Positions 31,199-39,664 of a DNA stretch of 64,000 nt are shown piece after piece (the first letter of the stretch is position 1; the number at the start of each line of letters is the position of its first letter). The DNA comes from Paenibacillus nanensis (GTDB lineage: Bacteria > Bacillota > Bacilli > Paenibacillales > Paenibacillaceae): positions 1 to 64,000 of the forward strand of contig NZ_QXQA01000016.1 of the NCBI RefSeq assembly GCF_003583765.1, written 5' to 3'. The position numbers and the translations under genes were made by a program. The notes beneath the pieces are model-generated. The model worked only from the letters and a program-made list of their open reading frames with translations, was not told the DNA's origin and searched no databases.

Positions 31199-33583
31199 TT
31201 AATTCGATTTTGAAGCGATTTTTACGATTTTCTCTTCGCGCTTGGCTCCGTCCTTCGCGCTAAGCTCGGCGATCAGCTTATCGCCTTCGACGTCGAGGTT
31301 CGGCAGCAGGCGGTCGAGCCATTTCGGCAGCCACCATGCTTTATCGCCGAAGAGGGCCATAACGGCCGGAACGAGCGCCATGCGGACGAAGAATGCATCG
31401 ATAAGGATGCCGAGCGCGAGCGCAAAGCCGATCTGTTTGATCATGATATCGTGGGTGAGCACGAAGCCGGCGAAGACGGCAACCATGATGACGGCGGCAG
31501 CGACAACGACGCGGCTGGCTTGGTTGTAGCCGTGGATGACGCTGGCTCTGCCCCGGTGCCCATGCACATAGGATTCGCGCATGGACGAGACGAGGAACAC
31601 TTGATAGTCCATCGCAAGCCCGTACAGGATTCCCGTCACGAGAATCGGAATAAAGCTCATGAGCGGGCCGCCGGTATCCACGCCGAAGAGGCCGCTGGCA
31701 TAGCCCCACTGGAAGATGGCGGTCGTAATGCCGAACGTCGCCAGGACGCTAAGCAGGAAGCCGACTGTCGCCTTAATCGGAACGAGAATCGAGCGGAAGA
31801 CGAGCAGCAGAATGATCAGCGATAGAATAACGATGACGCCGATATACGTCGGGAATACTTCCGCAAGTCTCGACGACATATCGATGTTAATCGCGGTGAA
31901 GCCTGTCACGCCTAGCGTCACGTTATAGTTCCGGGCGATAGCCGAATCCTCGGCTCTCAGCTCCTGTACCAGATCCTTTGTTTCCGAATCCGTTGGTCCC
32001 GTCTTCGGAATGAGACTCAGAATGGCGATATTGCCGTCTGGATTCATGCCTGCAAGCGAGACGACGGATACATGATCCAGCTTCTGAATGTCCTGCACGA
32101 TGCCGCCTAGCGCTTCCGGCGCGAGCGTTCCGGATGGATCTTGAGGTTCGGCAACCAGAAGCAGCGGGCCGTTAAAGCCTTCTCCGAAGCCCTCGGAGAT
32201 CGCGTCATAGCTTTGCCGCGCGGACGTGTCCAGGTTGGCGGTCGCGCCGGATGGAATGCCGAGCTCCATCTTGGCCGAAGGGATTGCGGCTGCGCCTAGC
32301 ATGACGATTACCGCGACAATGACCAGCCAGCGGAATTTGACGATGCCGCTGACCCATTTGTTCGCAAAGCCGTGCGCATTGCCGCCTTCTTTGGAACGGT
32401 TCTTTTCTCTCGACTTCTCGGAGCAGATGCGCTCGCCTACCAAGCCAAGCAGAGCCGGAAGCAGCGTAAGCGCGATGAGCACGCTGAGGAATACGGTGAC
32501 CGAGGCGACGATCGCCATCATGCTTAAGAAGGAAATACCGATGACAAGCAGGCCGCACAGCGCGATAATGACGGTTAATCCCGCGAAGAATACGGCGCTG
32601 CCCGCCGTTCCGACCGCACGAGCCGCAGCTTCGCGCGCCGTTAAGCCTTGGTCGAATATAAGCCGGCGCTGACGGTTTACGATGAAGAGCGCGTAGTCGA
32701 TACCGACCGCCAGACCGATCATAAGAGCCAGTACCGGCGTGAACGACGTCATGGTGACGAAGCTGGAGAAGGCAAATGCTCCGCCGACGCCGATTCCGAC
32801 GCCGAACAGCGCGGTTACGATCGGCAAGCCTGCCGCAACAAGCGAACCAAGCGTCATGACGAGGACGATGGCCGCAAGGATCAGACCGAACACCTCGTTA
32901 ACGCCGATAGGAACTTCCACCGCCTTAAGTGAATCGCTCGGAAGCGGGGTTACGCCGCTGCCTTCCACCGATTCGGTTACGGCCTCCACGACGGAGGCCG
33001 TTACGCCTGCGGGGAGCGAGTTCTGCTGCACGGTGAACTGGAACTGGAACAAAGCGATGCTGCCGTCTGTCGCAATTAAGACGCCAGGGACCGGCATGCC
33101 GTTCACCATAAGCGGCATGTAAGGCGGCAGCTCAGCAGGGGCCGAGCCTGCTCCGGCGGCGGAGCTGTCAACTGTGCCTTGAGCGCCGCTTTGCGCGCCT
33201 TGCGAGGCCTGACCGGCTTGGGCGGCCCCGTCAGCGCCTGCGGCTGCAGCCAATTCGGCAGGGTTGATCACGTATTCGAGCTCGTAAACCTTGCCTACCG
33301 CTTCGGTAATTGCGGTAATGCGCTCCGGTGTGTCGAGACGTTCTCCCTCGGGCGCTGTAAATAATACGCTTGCCTGCCCGCCGGACGCTTCCGGCAGCTC
33401 CTGCTCCAGCTTGTCGAGCACTTTCTGCGACTCGGTGCCCTCGATCTTCATCTCGGAGCTGACGCTCATTCCATTGACGCCGAGCATCGCGGCGACGATG
33501 CCGATAATGAGGATCCAGCTTAGAATAAAGACCCAAGGCTTGTCGTAGGCGGATTTGCCTATCCGGTACAATAATTTGGACAT
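31199..33583 (-). CDS. MMPL/RND family membrane transporter
   Basis: A 794-residue protein with the MMPL layout: TM1 near residue 20, a large extracytoplasmic loop (about 40-200, Ala/Gly/Gln-rich in the middle), five TM helices, cytoplasmic linker (CSEKSREKNRSKEG), then TM7 and a second loop and five more helices. The TM4 motif GLAVGIDYALFIVNRQRRL and the matching TM10 segment GLAMDYQVFLVSSMRE carry the proton-relay Asp-Tyr pairs. It is similar to YdfJ-type exporters and probably driven by proton motive force; the substrate (lipid or drug) is unknown. It follows a TetR gene in the same operon. Confidence 0.9.
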   Translation of the reverse strand: MSKLLYRIGKSAYDKPWVFILSWILIIGIVAAMLGVNGMSVSSEMKIEGTESQKVLDKLEQELPEASGGQASVLFTAPEGERLDTPERITAITEAVGKVYELEYVINPAELAAAAGADGAAQAGQASQGAQSGAQGTVDSSAAGAGSAPAELPPYMPLMVNGMPVPGVLIATDGSIALFQFQFTVQQNSLPAGVTASVVEAVTESVEGSGVTPLPSDSLKAVEVPIGVNEVFGLILAAIVLVMTLGSLVAAGLPIVTALFGVGIGVGGAFAFSSFVTMTSFTPVLALMIGLAVGIDYALFIVNRQRRLIFDQGLTAREAAARAVGTAGSAVFFAGLTVIIALCGLLVIGISFLSMMAIVASVTVFLSVLIALTLLPALLGLVGERICSEKSREKNRSKEGGNAHGFANKWVSGIVKFRWLVIVAVIVMLGAAAIPSAKMELGIPSGATANLDTSARQSYDAISEGFGEGFNGPLLLVAEPQDPSGTLAPEALGGIVQDIQKLDHVSVVSLAGMNPDGNIAILSLIPKTGPTDSETKDLVQELRAEDSAIARNYNVTLGVTGFTAINIDMSSRLAEVFPTYIGVIVILSLIILLLVFRSILVPIKATVGFLLSVLATFGITTAIFQWGYASGLFGVDTGGPLMSFIPILVTGILYGLAMDYQVFLVSSMRESYVHGHRGRASVIHGYNQASRVVVAAAVIMVAVFAGFVLTHDIMIKQIGFALALGILIDAFFVRMALVPAVMALFGDKAWWLPKWLDRLLPNLDVEGDKLIAELSAKDGAKREEKIVKIASKSN

Positions 33584-33638
33584 AACGATGATTCCTCTCC
33601 TTTTATCTTTCTATAACTAGGATAACGCGCTCAAACCG

Positions 33639-34256
33639 CTAAAAGCCTTGACGCAAGTAACCGAATGCCGTTTCTAAATACTGCTCGAACGATACGGCTC
33701 CCGGAGCCTCATCCCCCGATTGCCCGGGAAGGAGAGCATGGAGCGTTCCGTCCAGCAGCGGGATGATAGCCGCAAAAATCGCGCCTGCCAGCAAATAAGT
33801 ATACTGCGGGGGATGCGTCTCCTGATATAAGTTCGTCAACAGCTTCTGTGTCTCATTCTGCAAATTGTGAATAACGGTTAGCGTGTACGGCTTGAGGCTG
33901 GGATACTCCTTGGACAACGCAAACAGCTGGCGAACTTTTTTGAGCGACTGTTCGGCGAGCTGCATCTTCACGAATTGATACATCGCGTCGATCGGCGCTG
34001 TCGAATCGGGCATGCGATGGAGCAAATCGAAAAACTCCTCAACGCCTTGGTACGGATAAGCTGCCATCGCCACCGCTTCTTCCTTGCAGGAAAAATGATT
34101 GGCGAACGTTCGGCGGGAATAGCCGGCGCGCTGCACCACGTCTTCAACGACGAAGCCGTCCAAGCCTTGCTCTAGCGTCAATTGGAAGGCCGCGTCCGCC
34201 AAGGCATGAGCGGTCGCTTCCTTTTTCATTTCACGCAGGCTTGGTTTGTTCATCAT
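33639..34256 (-). CDS. TetR/AcrR family regulator of the MMPL pump
   Basis: A 205-residue protein with an N-terminal helix-turn-helix (LDGFVVEDVVQRAGYSRRTF, ANHFSCKEEAVAMAA) and an acyl-CoA/lipid- or drug-sensing type C-terminal helical domain. ATG 34256 (a double ATG) follows GGAGGTGA. It lies 55 bp upstream of the MMPL gene on the same strand and is divergent from the diguanylate cyclase gene; the divergent spacer has a 17-bp perfect palindrome overlapping its -35. Confidence 0.88.
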   Translation of the reverse strand: MMNKPSLREMKKEATAHALADAAFQLTLEQGLDGFVVEDVVQRAGYSRRTFANHFSCKEEAVAMAAYPYQGVEEFFDLLHRMPDSTAPIDAMYQFVKMQLAEQSLKKVRQLFALSKEYPSLKPYTLTVIHNLQNETQKLLTNLYQETHPPQYTYLLAGAIFAAIIPLLDGTLHALLPGQSGDEAPGAVSFEQYLETAFGYLRQGF

Positions 34257-34321
34257 AATCGGTCACCTCCATTCCAACCGGTGAATGCCTCTCTATATCT
34301 GCGATTTATTTTAACTCATTA

Positions 34322-34338
34322 ATTGCCCATTGGGCAAT
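34322..34338. promoter_or_regulatory. TetR-type operator of the MMPL operon
   Basis: ATTGCCCA-T-TGGGCAAT is a perfect palindrome. On the minus strand TTGCCC, then 17 bp, then TTAAAA forms the probable tetR promoter, so the operator covers the -35. A diverged copy (CTCATTGTGCAAT, 34360-34372) follows. Confidence 0.65.
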
Positions 34339-34487
34339 GTTGCGCATGGGGAAACGATGCTCATTGTGCAATAGTTTGTATAAAATGTGAACGGAACGGG
34401 CTAGGCTCTTCGGATGAACGGGAGGAAAATCGCCGAAATTGTCGAATTGTAGCTGTATCATATGTCATTTATCAGGAGCCTGCTATC

Positions 34488-36350
34488 ATGACGGTAACGG
34501 CAAAACGCTTCGCTGCGCTATTGATTTTGTTCCTGCTCTCCGCGGTAGGGTTATTGGCTTCGTGCGCGCCCCAGAACATAGACACCGTTCGGCTGCGCCC
34601 CAAAGCGGAGGCTGGCGTGCTCGACATGACCGGCATGGCAATGAATAAGTCTATCGCCCTCGATGGGGAATGGGCATTCTATTGGAAGAAGCTGCTCTCG
34701 CCGGAACAGCAGGAGCAGCGTGCGCCTGATACCTACGTGCAAGTGCCGTCGGCATGGGGCGCGAATTCCGCCGTGGATGTGGAGCGGTACGGTTATGCGA
34801 CCTATGCGCTTACCGTCAAGCACGATCGGCAGGCCCCGCACATGGGGCTTTTGATCCCGTCTATCTCGTCGGCTTATACGATATGGGTGAACGGCGAGCG
34901 GATATGGGATAACGGACGCGTCGGAACGGACGAGCGCCGTATGGATCCCCACAAGGAACAGCAAATTGTAACGATTCCCTCCGCGGAGCAGGAGACGCGG
35001 ATCGTCATTCAAGTATCCAATTATATGCATCCGCGCAGCGGAATTACGGAAAGCATAGAGCTAGGGCCTGTCATGACGTTATCGAGGGAGCAATTCAAAC
35101 AGGCGGCTTATGACATGTTCCTCGCCGGCGGTCTATGTCTAATCGGGCTGTACCATGTAGGGCTTTTTCTGATGCGGAGGAACGATAAGGCCCCCCTTTA
35201 TTTTGCCGTGTTCTGCTTGGTCATCTCGCTTCGAAGCTTTTTAACGGGCGACACGTTAATCTATCGGTTCGCTCCGTCTGTCCCATGGGAGCTTTCGGCG
35301 AGAGCGGAGTATTTATGCTTGGCCGTCAGCGTCATTTCCTTCACGCTGTTTCTGCGCCAGGTTTATCCAAAGGAAATGTCCAAGCGATTCATTGCGGTAA
35401 TTATTTCGTTAAGCGCTGTATATGGCGGAATGATCGCGCTATTCAAGCTCCGCCACTTCATGTTTTTGCTGCCTTACTTCCAGATCGTGATCGTCGTGGC
35501 GATGTCTTACGCCCTCTTCGTGTTCGTTCTGGCGACGTTCCGCAGAAGAGAGAGGGCGGCTATATCGGTCGGCGGCGCCTTATTGCTGACGCTCAGCGTA
35601 TTTAACGACGTGCTTTACAATCAAGGGCTTATCCAGACGGGATACTTGGTCCCTATAGGGCTGCTGATCTTTATCATATCCCATTCATTCATCCTGGGAA
35701 TGAGCTATTCGAAATCATATGCTTTAAGCCAAGAATGGGCGGCAAAGCTGCAGCTCTTGAACAGCTCCCTGGAGGAGAAGGTAAAGGAGCGGACGATAGA
35801 GCTCGAAGAGGCGAACCGCTGGCTGGAAAGACAGACGCTGATTGACGGCTTGACGGGGATTGCGAATCGAACGCATTTTAATGCGGTATTCCAGCGAATG
35901 ATGGAGAAAACAGCGCCGGGGCGCAGCATCGCTTTTTTTCTGATGGATATCGACCACTTTAAAAAATACAATGACACGTACGGGCATGTAGCGGGAGACG
36001 AATGCCTGAAGCGGGTCGCCGGAGCCATTCATGATTTGGCTGAGCAGAATCAGGGAACGGCGGCAAGGTACGGCGGGGAAGAATTCGTTATGATCGCGGA
36101 AACAACGACGGAGGAGGCAGCCGAGCTGGCGGACCGGATCGTAACGAAGGTTCGCAATCTTCTCATCCCGCATTCCGCGTCGGATACGGGTCCATGGGTA
36201 ACGCTAAGCTGCGGTGTCGTTGCTTATACGCCTAAGGCCGAAGCGGCTGCTTCCCTTGTGTCCTTCATACAGCAAGCGGATCAAGCTTTGTATAAAGCCA
36301 AGGAAAAAGGGCGGAACGGCTACGTCTATGAGCCTTTTATCGTCCAGTAA
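34488..36350 (+). CDS. Membrane diguanylate cyclase (7TM + GGDEF)
   Basis: A 620-residue c-di-GMP synthase. The N-terminal hydrophobic segment ends in LLASC, a lipobox-like sequence. An extracytoplasmic jelly-roll domain (about 45-200; GEWAFYWKKLL, VQVPSAW) is followed by seven membrane helices (about 205-405), a coiled coil (LNSSLEEKVKERTIELEEAN) and a GGDEF domain with intact active site GGEEF at 529-533. The RxxD inhibitory site upstream of the signature is absent, so product feedback is unlikely. The sensor half has the same plan as that of the hybrid kinase at 25751. ATG 34488 has AGGAG nine bases upstream. Confidence 0.92.
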   Translation: MTVTAKRFAALLILFLLSAVGLLASCAPQNIDTVRLRPKAEAGVLDMTGMAMNKSIALDGEWAFYWKKLLSPEQQEQRAPDTYVQVPSAWGANSAVDVERYGYATYALTVKHDRQAPHMGLLIPSISSAYTIWVNGERIWDNGRVGTDERRMDPHKEQQIVTIPSAEQETRIVIQVSNYMHPRSGITESIELGPVMTLSREQFKQAAYDMFLAGGLCLIGLYHVGLFLMRRNDKAPLYFAVFCLVISLRSFLTGDTLIYRFAPSVPWELSARAEYLCLAVSVISFTLFLRQVYPKEMSKRFIAVIISLSAVYGGMIALFKLRHFMFLLPYFQIVIVVAMSYALFVFVLATFRRRERAAISVGGALLLTLSVFNDVLYNQGLIQTGYLVPIGLLIFIISHSFILGMSYSKSYALSQEWAAKLQLLNSSLEEKVKERTIELEEANRWLERQTLIDGLTGIANRTHFNAVFQRMMEKTAPGRSIAFFLMDIDHFKKYNDTYGHVAGDECLKRVAGAIHDLAEQNQGTAARYGGEEFVMIAETTTEEAAELADRIVTKVRNLLIPHSASDTGPWVTLSCGVVAYTPKAEAAASLVSFIQQADQALYKAKEKGRNGYVYEPFIVQ

Positions 36351-36357
36351 GGTTAAA

Positions 36358-36395
36358 AAGAAGGAGACCCTCTGCACTGGGAGGATCTCCTTCTT
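36358..36395. terminator. Bidirectional terminator
   Basis: AAGAAGGAGA (36358-36367) pairs with TCTCCTTCTT (36386-36395) between the convergent cyclase and hypothetical genes; on minus the stem runs into TTTTTAACC. Confidence 0.7.
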
Positions 36396-36400
36396 CGCGT

Positions 36401-37174
36401 TTAGGCTTCCGTTTTTTGAATTTTGGACGGGTTGTTGATTTTGTACGGAACGGGGTGCTTCGTAAGCTTCTTGGCGATCACTTTGGCCTCGAACGTAATG
36501 GTGTCTCCGACCGCAAGCTCAAGCTTTTTGAGCGTGGCGCTGTGGCTGGACCAGGCGGTTCCGAGCTCGAGCGCCGGGTCTGCGATCGAAACCGCTTCGT
36601 AGATGATGACCTCGTCGTCATTATCCGAGAAGTTGTTCGGCACGGTTGTAAATTCCTGCACGGTAGCGGTCATGCTTACTTTGCCTTCCGGGAGCTCCAG
36701 CTTTTCCTTTTTCGCTTTGCCCTTCTTCGGCGCATCTTCGGATTTGGCGGCGGGTGCGGCGGTTACGCTCTCCGGAACAGCCAGCTGTTCGGCCTCCGGC
36801 CCATCCGCTGGGGAAGCTTGTTCCGTCTGCTCGGCAGAGGCGGAGTCGGAGGCGGGTGCGGTTTCGGGTGCGGCATCGTCCGCAGCTTCCGATGAGCTGG
36901 CTTTCGCCCCGTAATTGGATGCCTGCATTTCCTTCAGATAAGACGGATGAATGCAGTGCAGCTGGCCATTGGCGAAGCGGATGACGGCGGTCGCTTTGTC
37001 AGCGAAGCCTACGATTTCGCAGGTTAGGCTCATCCCGTCCCTTTTGTAGAAAAAGGTTTTCATTTTGACCGCTTTTTCGGAAAGCAGTCCCCATTCCTTG
37101 CATTTGTCCAATTGCTCGGTTTCGTTCTCGAACGCCGTGTAGGCGAGAGGTTGAATCGTAAACGCATATTCCAT
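36401..37174 (-). CDS. Hypothetical two-domain protein with Ala/Glu-rich linker
   Basis: A 257-residue protein I do not recognise as a named family. The N-terminal domain (1-90) is mixed alpha/beta (KTFFYKRDGMSLTCEIVGFA, VIRFANGQLHCIHPSYLKEM). A disordered Ala/Glu/Ser/Pro linker covers about 95-150 and ends in a Lys-rich patch (KKGKAKKEK). The C-terminal domain (about 160-257) has beta pattern with LELAVGDTITFEAKVIAKK and PYKINNPSKIQK, which resembles OB-fold nucleic-acid-binding proteins; this is inference. The Lys patch would fit such binding. It is monocistronic. Confidence 0.55.
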   Translation of the reverse strand: MEYAFTIQPLAYTAFENETEQLDKCKEWGLLSEKAVKMKTFFYKRDGMSLTCEIVGFADKATAVIRFANGQLHCIHPSYLKEMQASNYGAKASSSEAADDAAPETAPASDSASAEQTEQASPADGPEAEQLAVPESVTAAPAAKSEDAPKKGKAKKEKLELPEGKVSMTATVQEFTTVPNNFSDNDDEVIIYEAVSIADPALELGTAWSSHSATLKKLELAVGDTITFEAKVIAKKLTKHPVPYKINNPSKIQKTEA

Positions 37175-37471
37175 CGCTTGTCCGCCTTTCTGAACGGTTA
37201 TATGCTCTATTTTACCATTATGGTTGTCTCAATGATATGATGGAAGAACGACTGCAGAACCTGCTGAGGGACTCGTCAATCGGCAAGCGAGGAGAGAGAA
37301 GCATGATCGAAGCAACCGGATTGGAGGGAAGCTGAAAGCATTTCAGCCAACAGACTCTCTGACAATGGGCGAGTTGAAGACGCTGCTAAGCTAGGATAAC
37401 TCGTCGGATTGCTCTATGCTTCATCAGTAACCGAACAGGTGTGGCCAAGCTCGGCTTGCAGGAAGGGCCGA
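37175..37471. other. Intergenic gap
   Basis: About 300 bp without a clear gene. A short frame at 37237-37338 (33 codons, MMEERLQNLLRDSS...) has two start ATGs but no good ribosome site or family match; I regard it as unlikely to be a gene. No terminator for the germination operon was seen here. Confidence 0.35.
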
Positions 37472-38563
37472 TTACTTGATCACACCTGTATCGATAATCT
37501 TGATATGGACTCGAACATCAAACTTCGCGCGGGGGTACAGAGTCTGCCAAGCCTCCCAATCCTCTTCGCTTATATAGCCCATCGCCCGGTACCGGAGCCC
37601 GAAGCCGACCGGATCCACTTTCTTGCTTTGCAGATAGGTTAATACTTTGACAAAACGCTCTCTCATTTGTTCTTCGGAGAGCTCCTCCAGCTTGTTCCAA
37701 TCCTCTTGGAATAGCGGAGCCGTCGATTCCTCGACTTCTCCTTTGATTTTGATGGTGATCTGTATGGTTGGTTCGCTTGAATGAAGATGAAGCAGCTTGT
37801 ACTTGATCCGATAATTTTGGACCGCGATATTGTATCTGAGCTTCGGAGTGACCGTCTTGAATTCAAATTGAACATGCTTCCGAATCAGTTCGTTGAAGAC
37901 CCTTGTCTGATCCGGCGTGAGGATCCCGACCATCCGTTCCTTATCAAGTACGGCTGCTTGATTAATGACGTAAGAATTGTTCCGAGGCCGAATGACCGGC
38001 ATATACGGATCCTTCCCTTTCTCTGTCAATCGGCGGTGAAAATCGGAGAGGCTCTCCGTCACAATGTAAGAGGACTCCGTTCCCTCCTCGGCTAAGCTCA
38101 AAATGAGCGAGTTAGCCGGAAGCCTCTCCGACTTTGGGCTGGTGTTCAAAATTTCCCGGGCGCTAGGATCGCCGACGGCTACGAGGCCTATCAGCTGGAT
38201 ATCCCGTCTTCGAAGAAACCAATCTAGCGGTTCGCGAATCGATTGACTGACAAGGGTCTTTCCGAAAAGAATAATTTTGGCATGGCCGAAGTCCAGTTCC
38301 TTATCCACTTTTGATTTAATGAGCCTTACCGCCTCTTGAATAGAGGCCGCGTCTTCAGAGACGAGCTCAAACTTATTCGTTGCTCCGGGTTGGATTTTTG
38401 CTGAAGGTATGCCTAGCTTGAGCGTAACGCGGTACGGCTTCTGTTCGTTTTCGGTTCGATCTACGCCAATGCCAACGACAAAGTAACGTTTATCGATGTC
38501 CTTAAAGCCGCTGCAGCCGCTTATAAAGAGGATCATCGCGCCGATAAGAAGAAGTCGATTCAT
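37472..38563 (-). CDS. Ger(x)C family germinant receptor lipoprotein (C subunit)
   Basis: A 363-residue lipoprotein. The signal peptide has lipobox FISGC (Cys17), and the GerAC fold follows (GIGVDRTENEQKPYRVTL, GHAKIILFGKTLVSQSIREP, FLRRRDIQL, LPANSL and the C-terminal domain). The start ATG 38563 overlaps the B-subunit stop in ATGA. It forms the inner-membrane germinant receptor complex with the A and B subunits in dormant spores. An upstream extension without a ribosome site was rejected because the lipoprotein signal starts exactly at this ATG. Confidence 0.9.
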   Translation of the reverse strand: MNRLLLIGAMILFISGCSGFKDIDKRYFVVGIGVDRTENEQKPYRVTLKLGIPSAKIQPGATNKFELVSEDAASIQEAVRLIKSKVDKELDFGHAKIILFGKTLVSQSIREPLDWFLRRRDIQLIGLVAVGDPSAREILNTSPKSERLPANSLILSLAEEGTESSYIVTESLSDFHRRLTEKGKDPYMPVIRPRNNSYVINQAAVLDKERMVGILTPDQTRVFNELIRKHVQFEFKTVTPKLRYNIAVQNYRIKYKLLHLHSSEPTIQITIKIKGEVEESTAPLFQEDWNKLEELSEEQMRERFVKVLTYLQSKKVDPVGFGLRYRAMGYISEEDWEAWQTLYPRAKFDVRVHIKIIDTGVIK

Positions 38564-39657
38564 TTGGAAGCCTTCCTTCCCAGCCAGAATACGATGAGCA
38601 CAAGGGCGACCTCGCTTATGTAACGCACAATAAGCCACTCGTCTGTCAGCTCCAAATAGTTCTTTTCATTTAGAAACCTAAGCGTTACTATGCAGGTCGG
38701 GCTGAACAGAAGACAAATGAGCCAGCGTGTCCAGTTAAAGCGTTGATCATCCTCCTGTGCCCACTGCTTTTTCGAGAAAACATCTTTGAGCAGCTCGGCC
38801 CCGACATGCCAGGTCATCGTAATGAACAGCAAGGAGATGCTCAAATAGATCAGCAGAAACATATAGATGACCCGCTCGACGAAGCCGAATTCCATCCGAA
38901 TGGAATCGGCTGTGCTGACCCATACATAAATAAAAGACGCTACGCCTTCCGTGCCATGGTAACCGATGGGGATAAAAAACGTCGTGAACAGCACGGCGAA
39001 TCCGGCGAGCGGGATCAGCCACAGTCCCCGGATTTTATCTTCTTTCCGGAAAAAACGGTTAAAAACGGCCATGTTGATATAGCCCGTGAAAATATAGGAG
39101 GCCACTGAGATAATTTCGAGATCCGGCGTTTTTCGAACAAATTGGCCGACGGCCTTGACCGCTTCCCAATCCATATATTCGTGCCCCAAAGCTTTCACCA
39201 GCAGCAGAGCGACGAAGGGCACATGAAGGAGGATCACAATCTCAGCCGTATAAAGAATAGACCGCGAGCTTCCCGCTGCCAGAAAAGAACAGATGAGGAT
39301 CAGAAATATTCGCAGTATGAGAATATCGATGTCCGGATCCAGGAATCGCTGAAGAATCCGAGAGAATGTGATTAATACGATTAATCCGGCAATGAGCCAC
39401 ATGATACCCAAATACAGCAGAAGAGGCACACGGATGGCAGGAGGCAAATAACTTCGAAATATTTCGGGCAGCCCTTGATTCGGAAATTGCCTGAGCGCTT
39501 TGATAAATACAACCGCGCACAAGCTTCCGGATACAACGGCCGCCAGTATCCCCATGACGGCGCCGTCGTATCTCCTCTCGATGAGGAATGTAGGGACGTT
39601 AAGCATAATATTGATCAGCATGCACATGATGATCATGTAATACAAATAACGGATCAA
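38560..39657 (-). CDS. GerAB/YndE-type germinant receptor permease (B subunit)
   Basis: A 365-residue APC-superfamily-like protein with about ten membrane helices and LPPAIRVPLLLYLGIMWLIA in the middle, as in GerAB proteins. The start chosen is TTG 39657, six bases after AGGTGAG and 7 bp past the A-subunit stop, which gives the usual family length. An ATG at 39729 would overlap the A gene by 65 bp and add residues poorly matching the family. The B subunit contributes the germinant binding site and channel. Confidence 0.87.
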   Translation of the reverse strand: MIRYLYYMIIMCMLINIMLNVPTFLIERRYDGAVMGILAAVVSGSLCAVVFIKALRQFPNQGLPEIFRSYLPPAIRVPLLLYLGIMWLIAGLIVLITFSRILQRFLDPDIDILILRIFLILICSFLAAGSSRSILYTAEIVILLHVPFVALLLVKALGHEYMDWEAVKAVGQFVRKTPDLEIISVASYIFTGYINMAVFNRFFRKEDKIRGLWLIPLAGFAVLFTTFFIPIGYHGTEGVASFIYVWVSTADSIRMEFGFVERVIYMFLLIYLSISLLFITMTWHVGAELLKDVFSKKQWAQEDDQRFNWTRWLICLLFSPTCIVTLRFLNEKNYLELTDEWLIVRYISEVALVLIVFWLGRKASK

Positions 39658-39664
39658 GGCGGTC

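Noticed and set aside
37409..37642. Short plus-strand frame opposite the Ger(x)C gene
   Set aside because: It lies mostly antisense to the C-subunit gene and has no motif.
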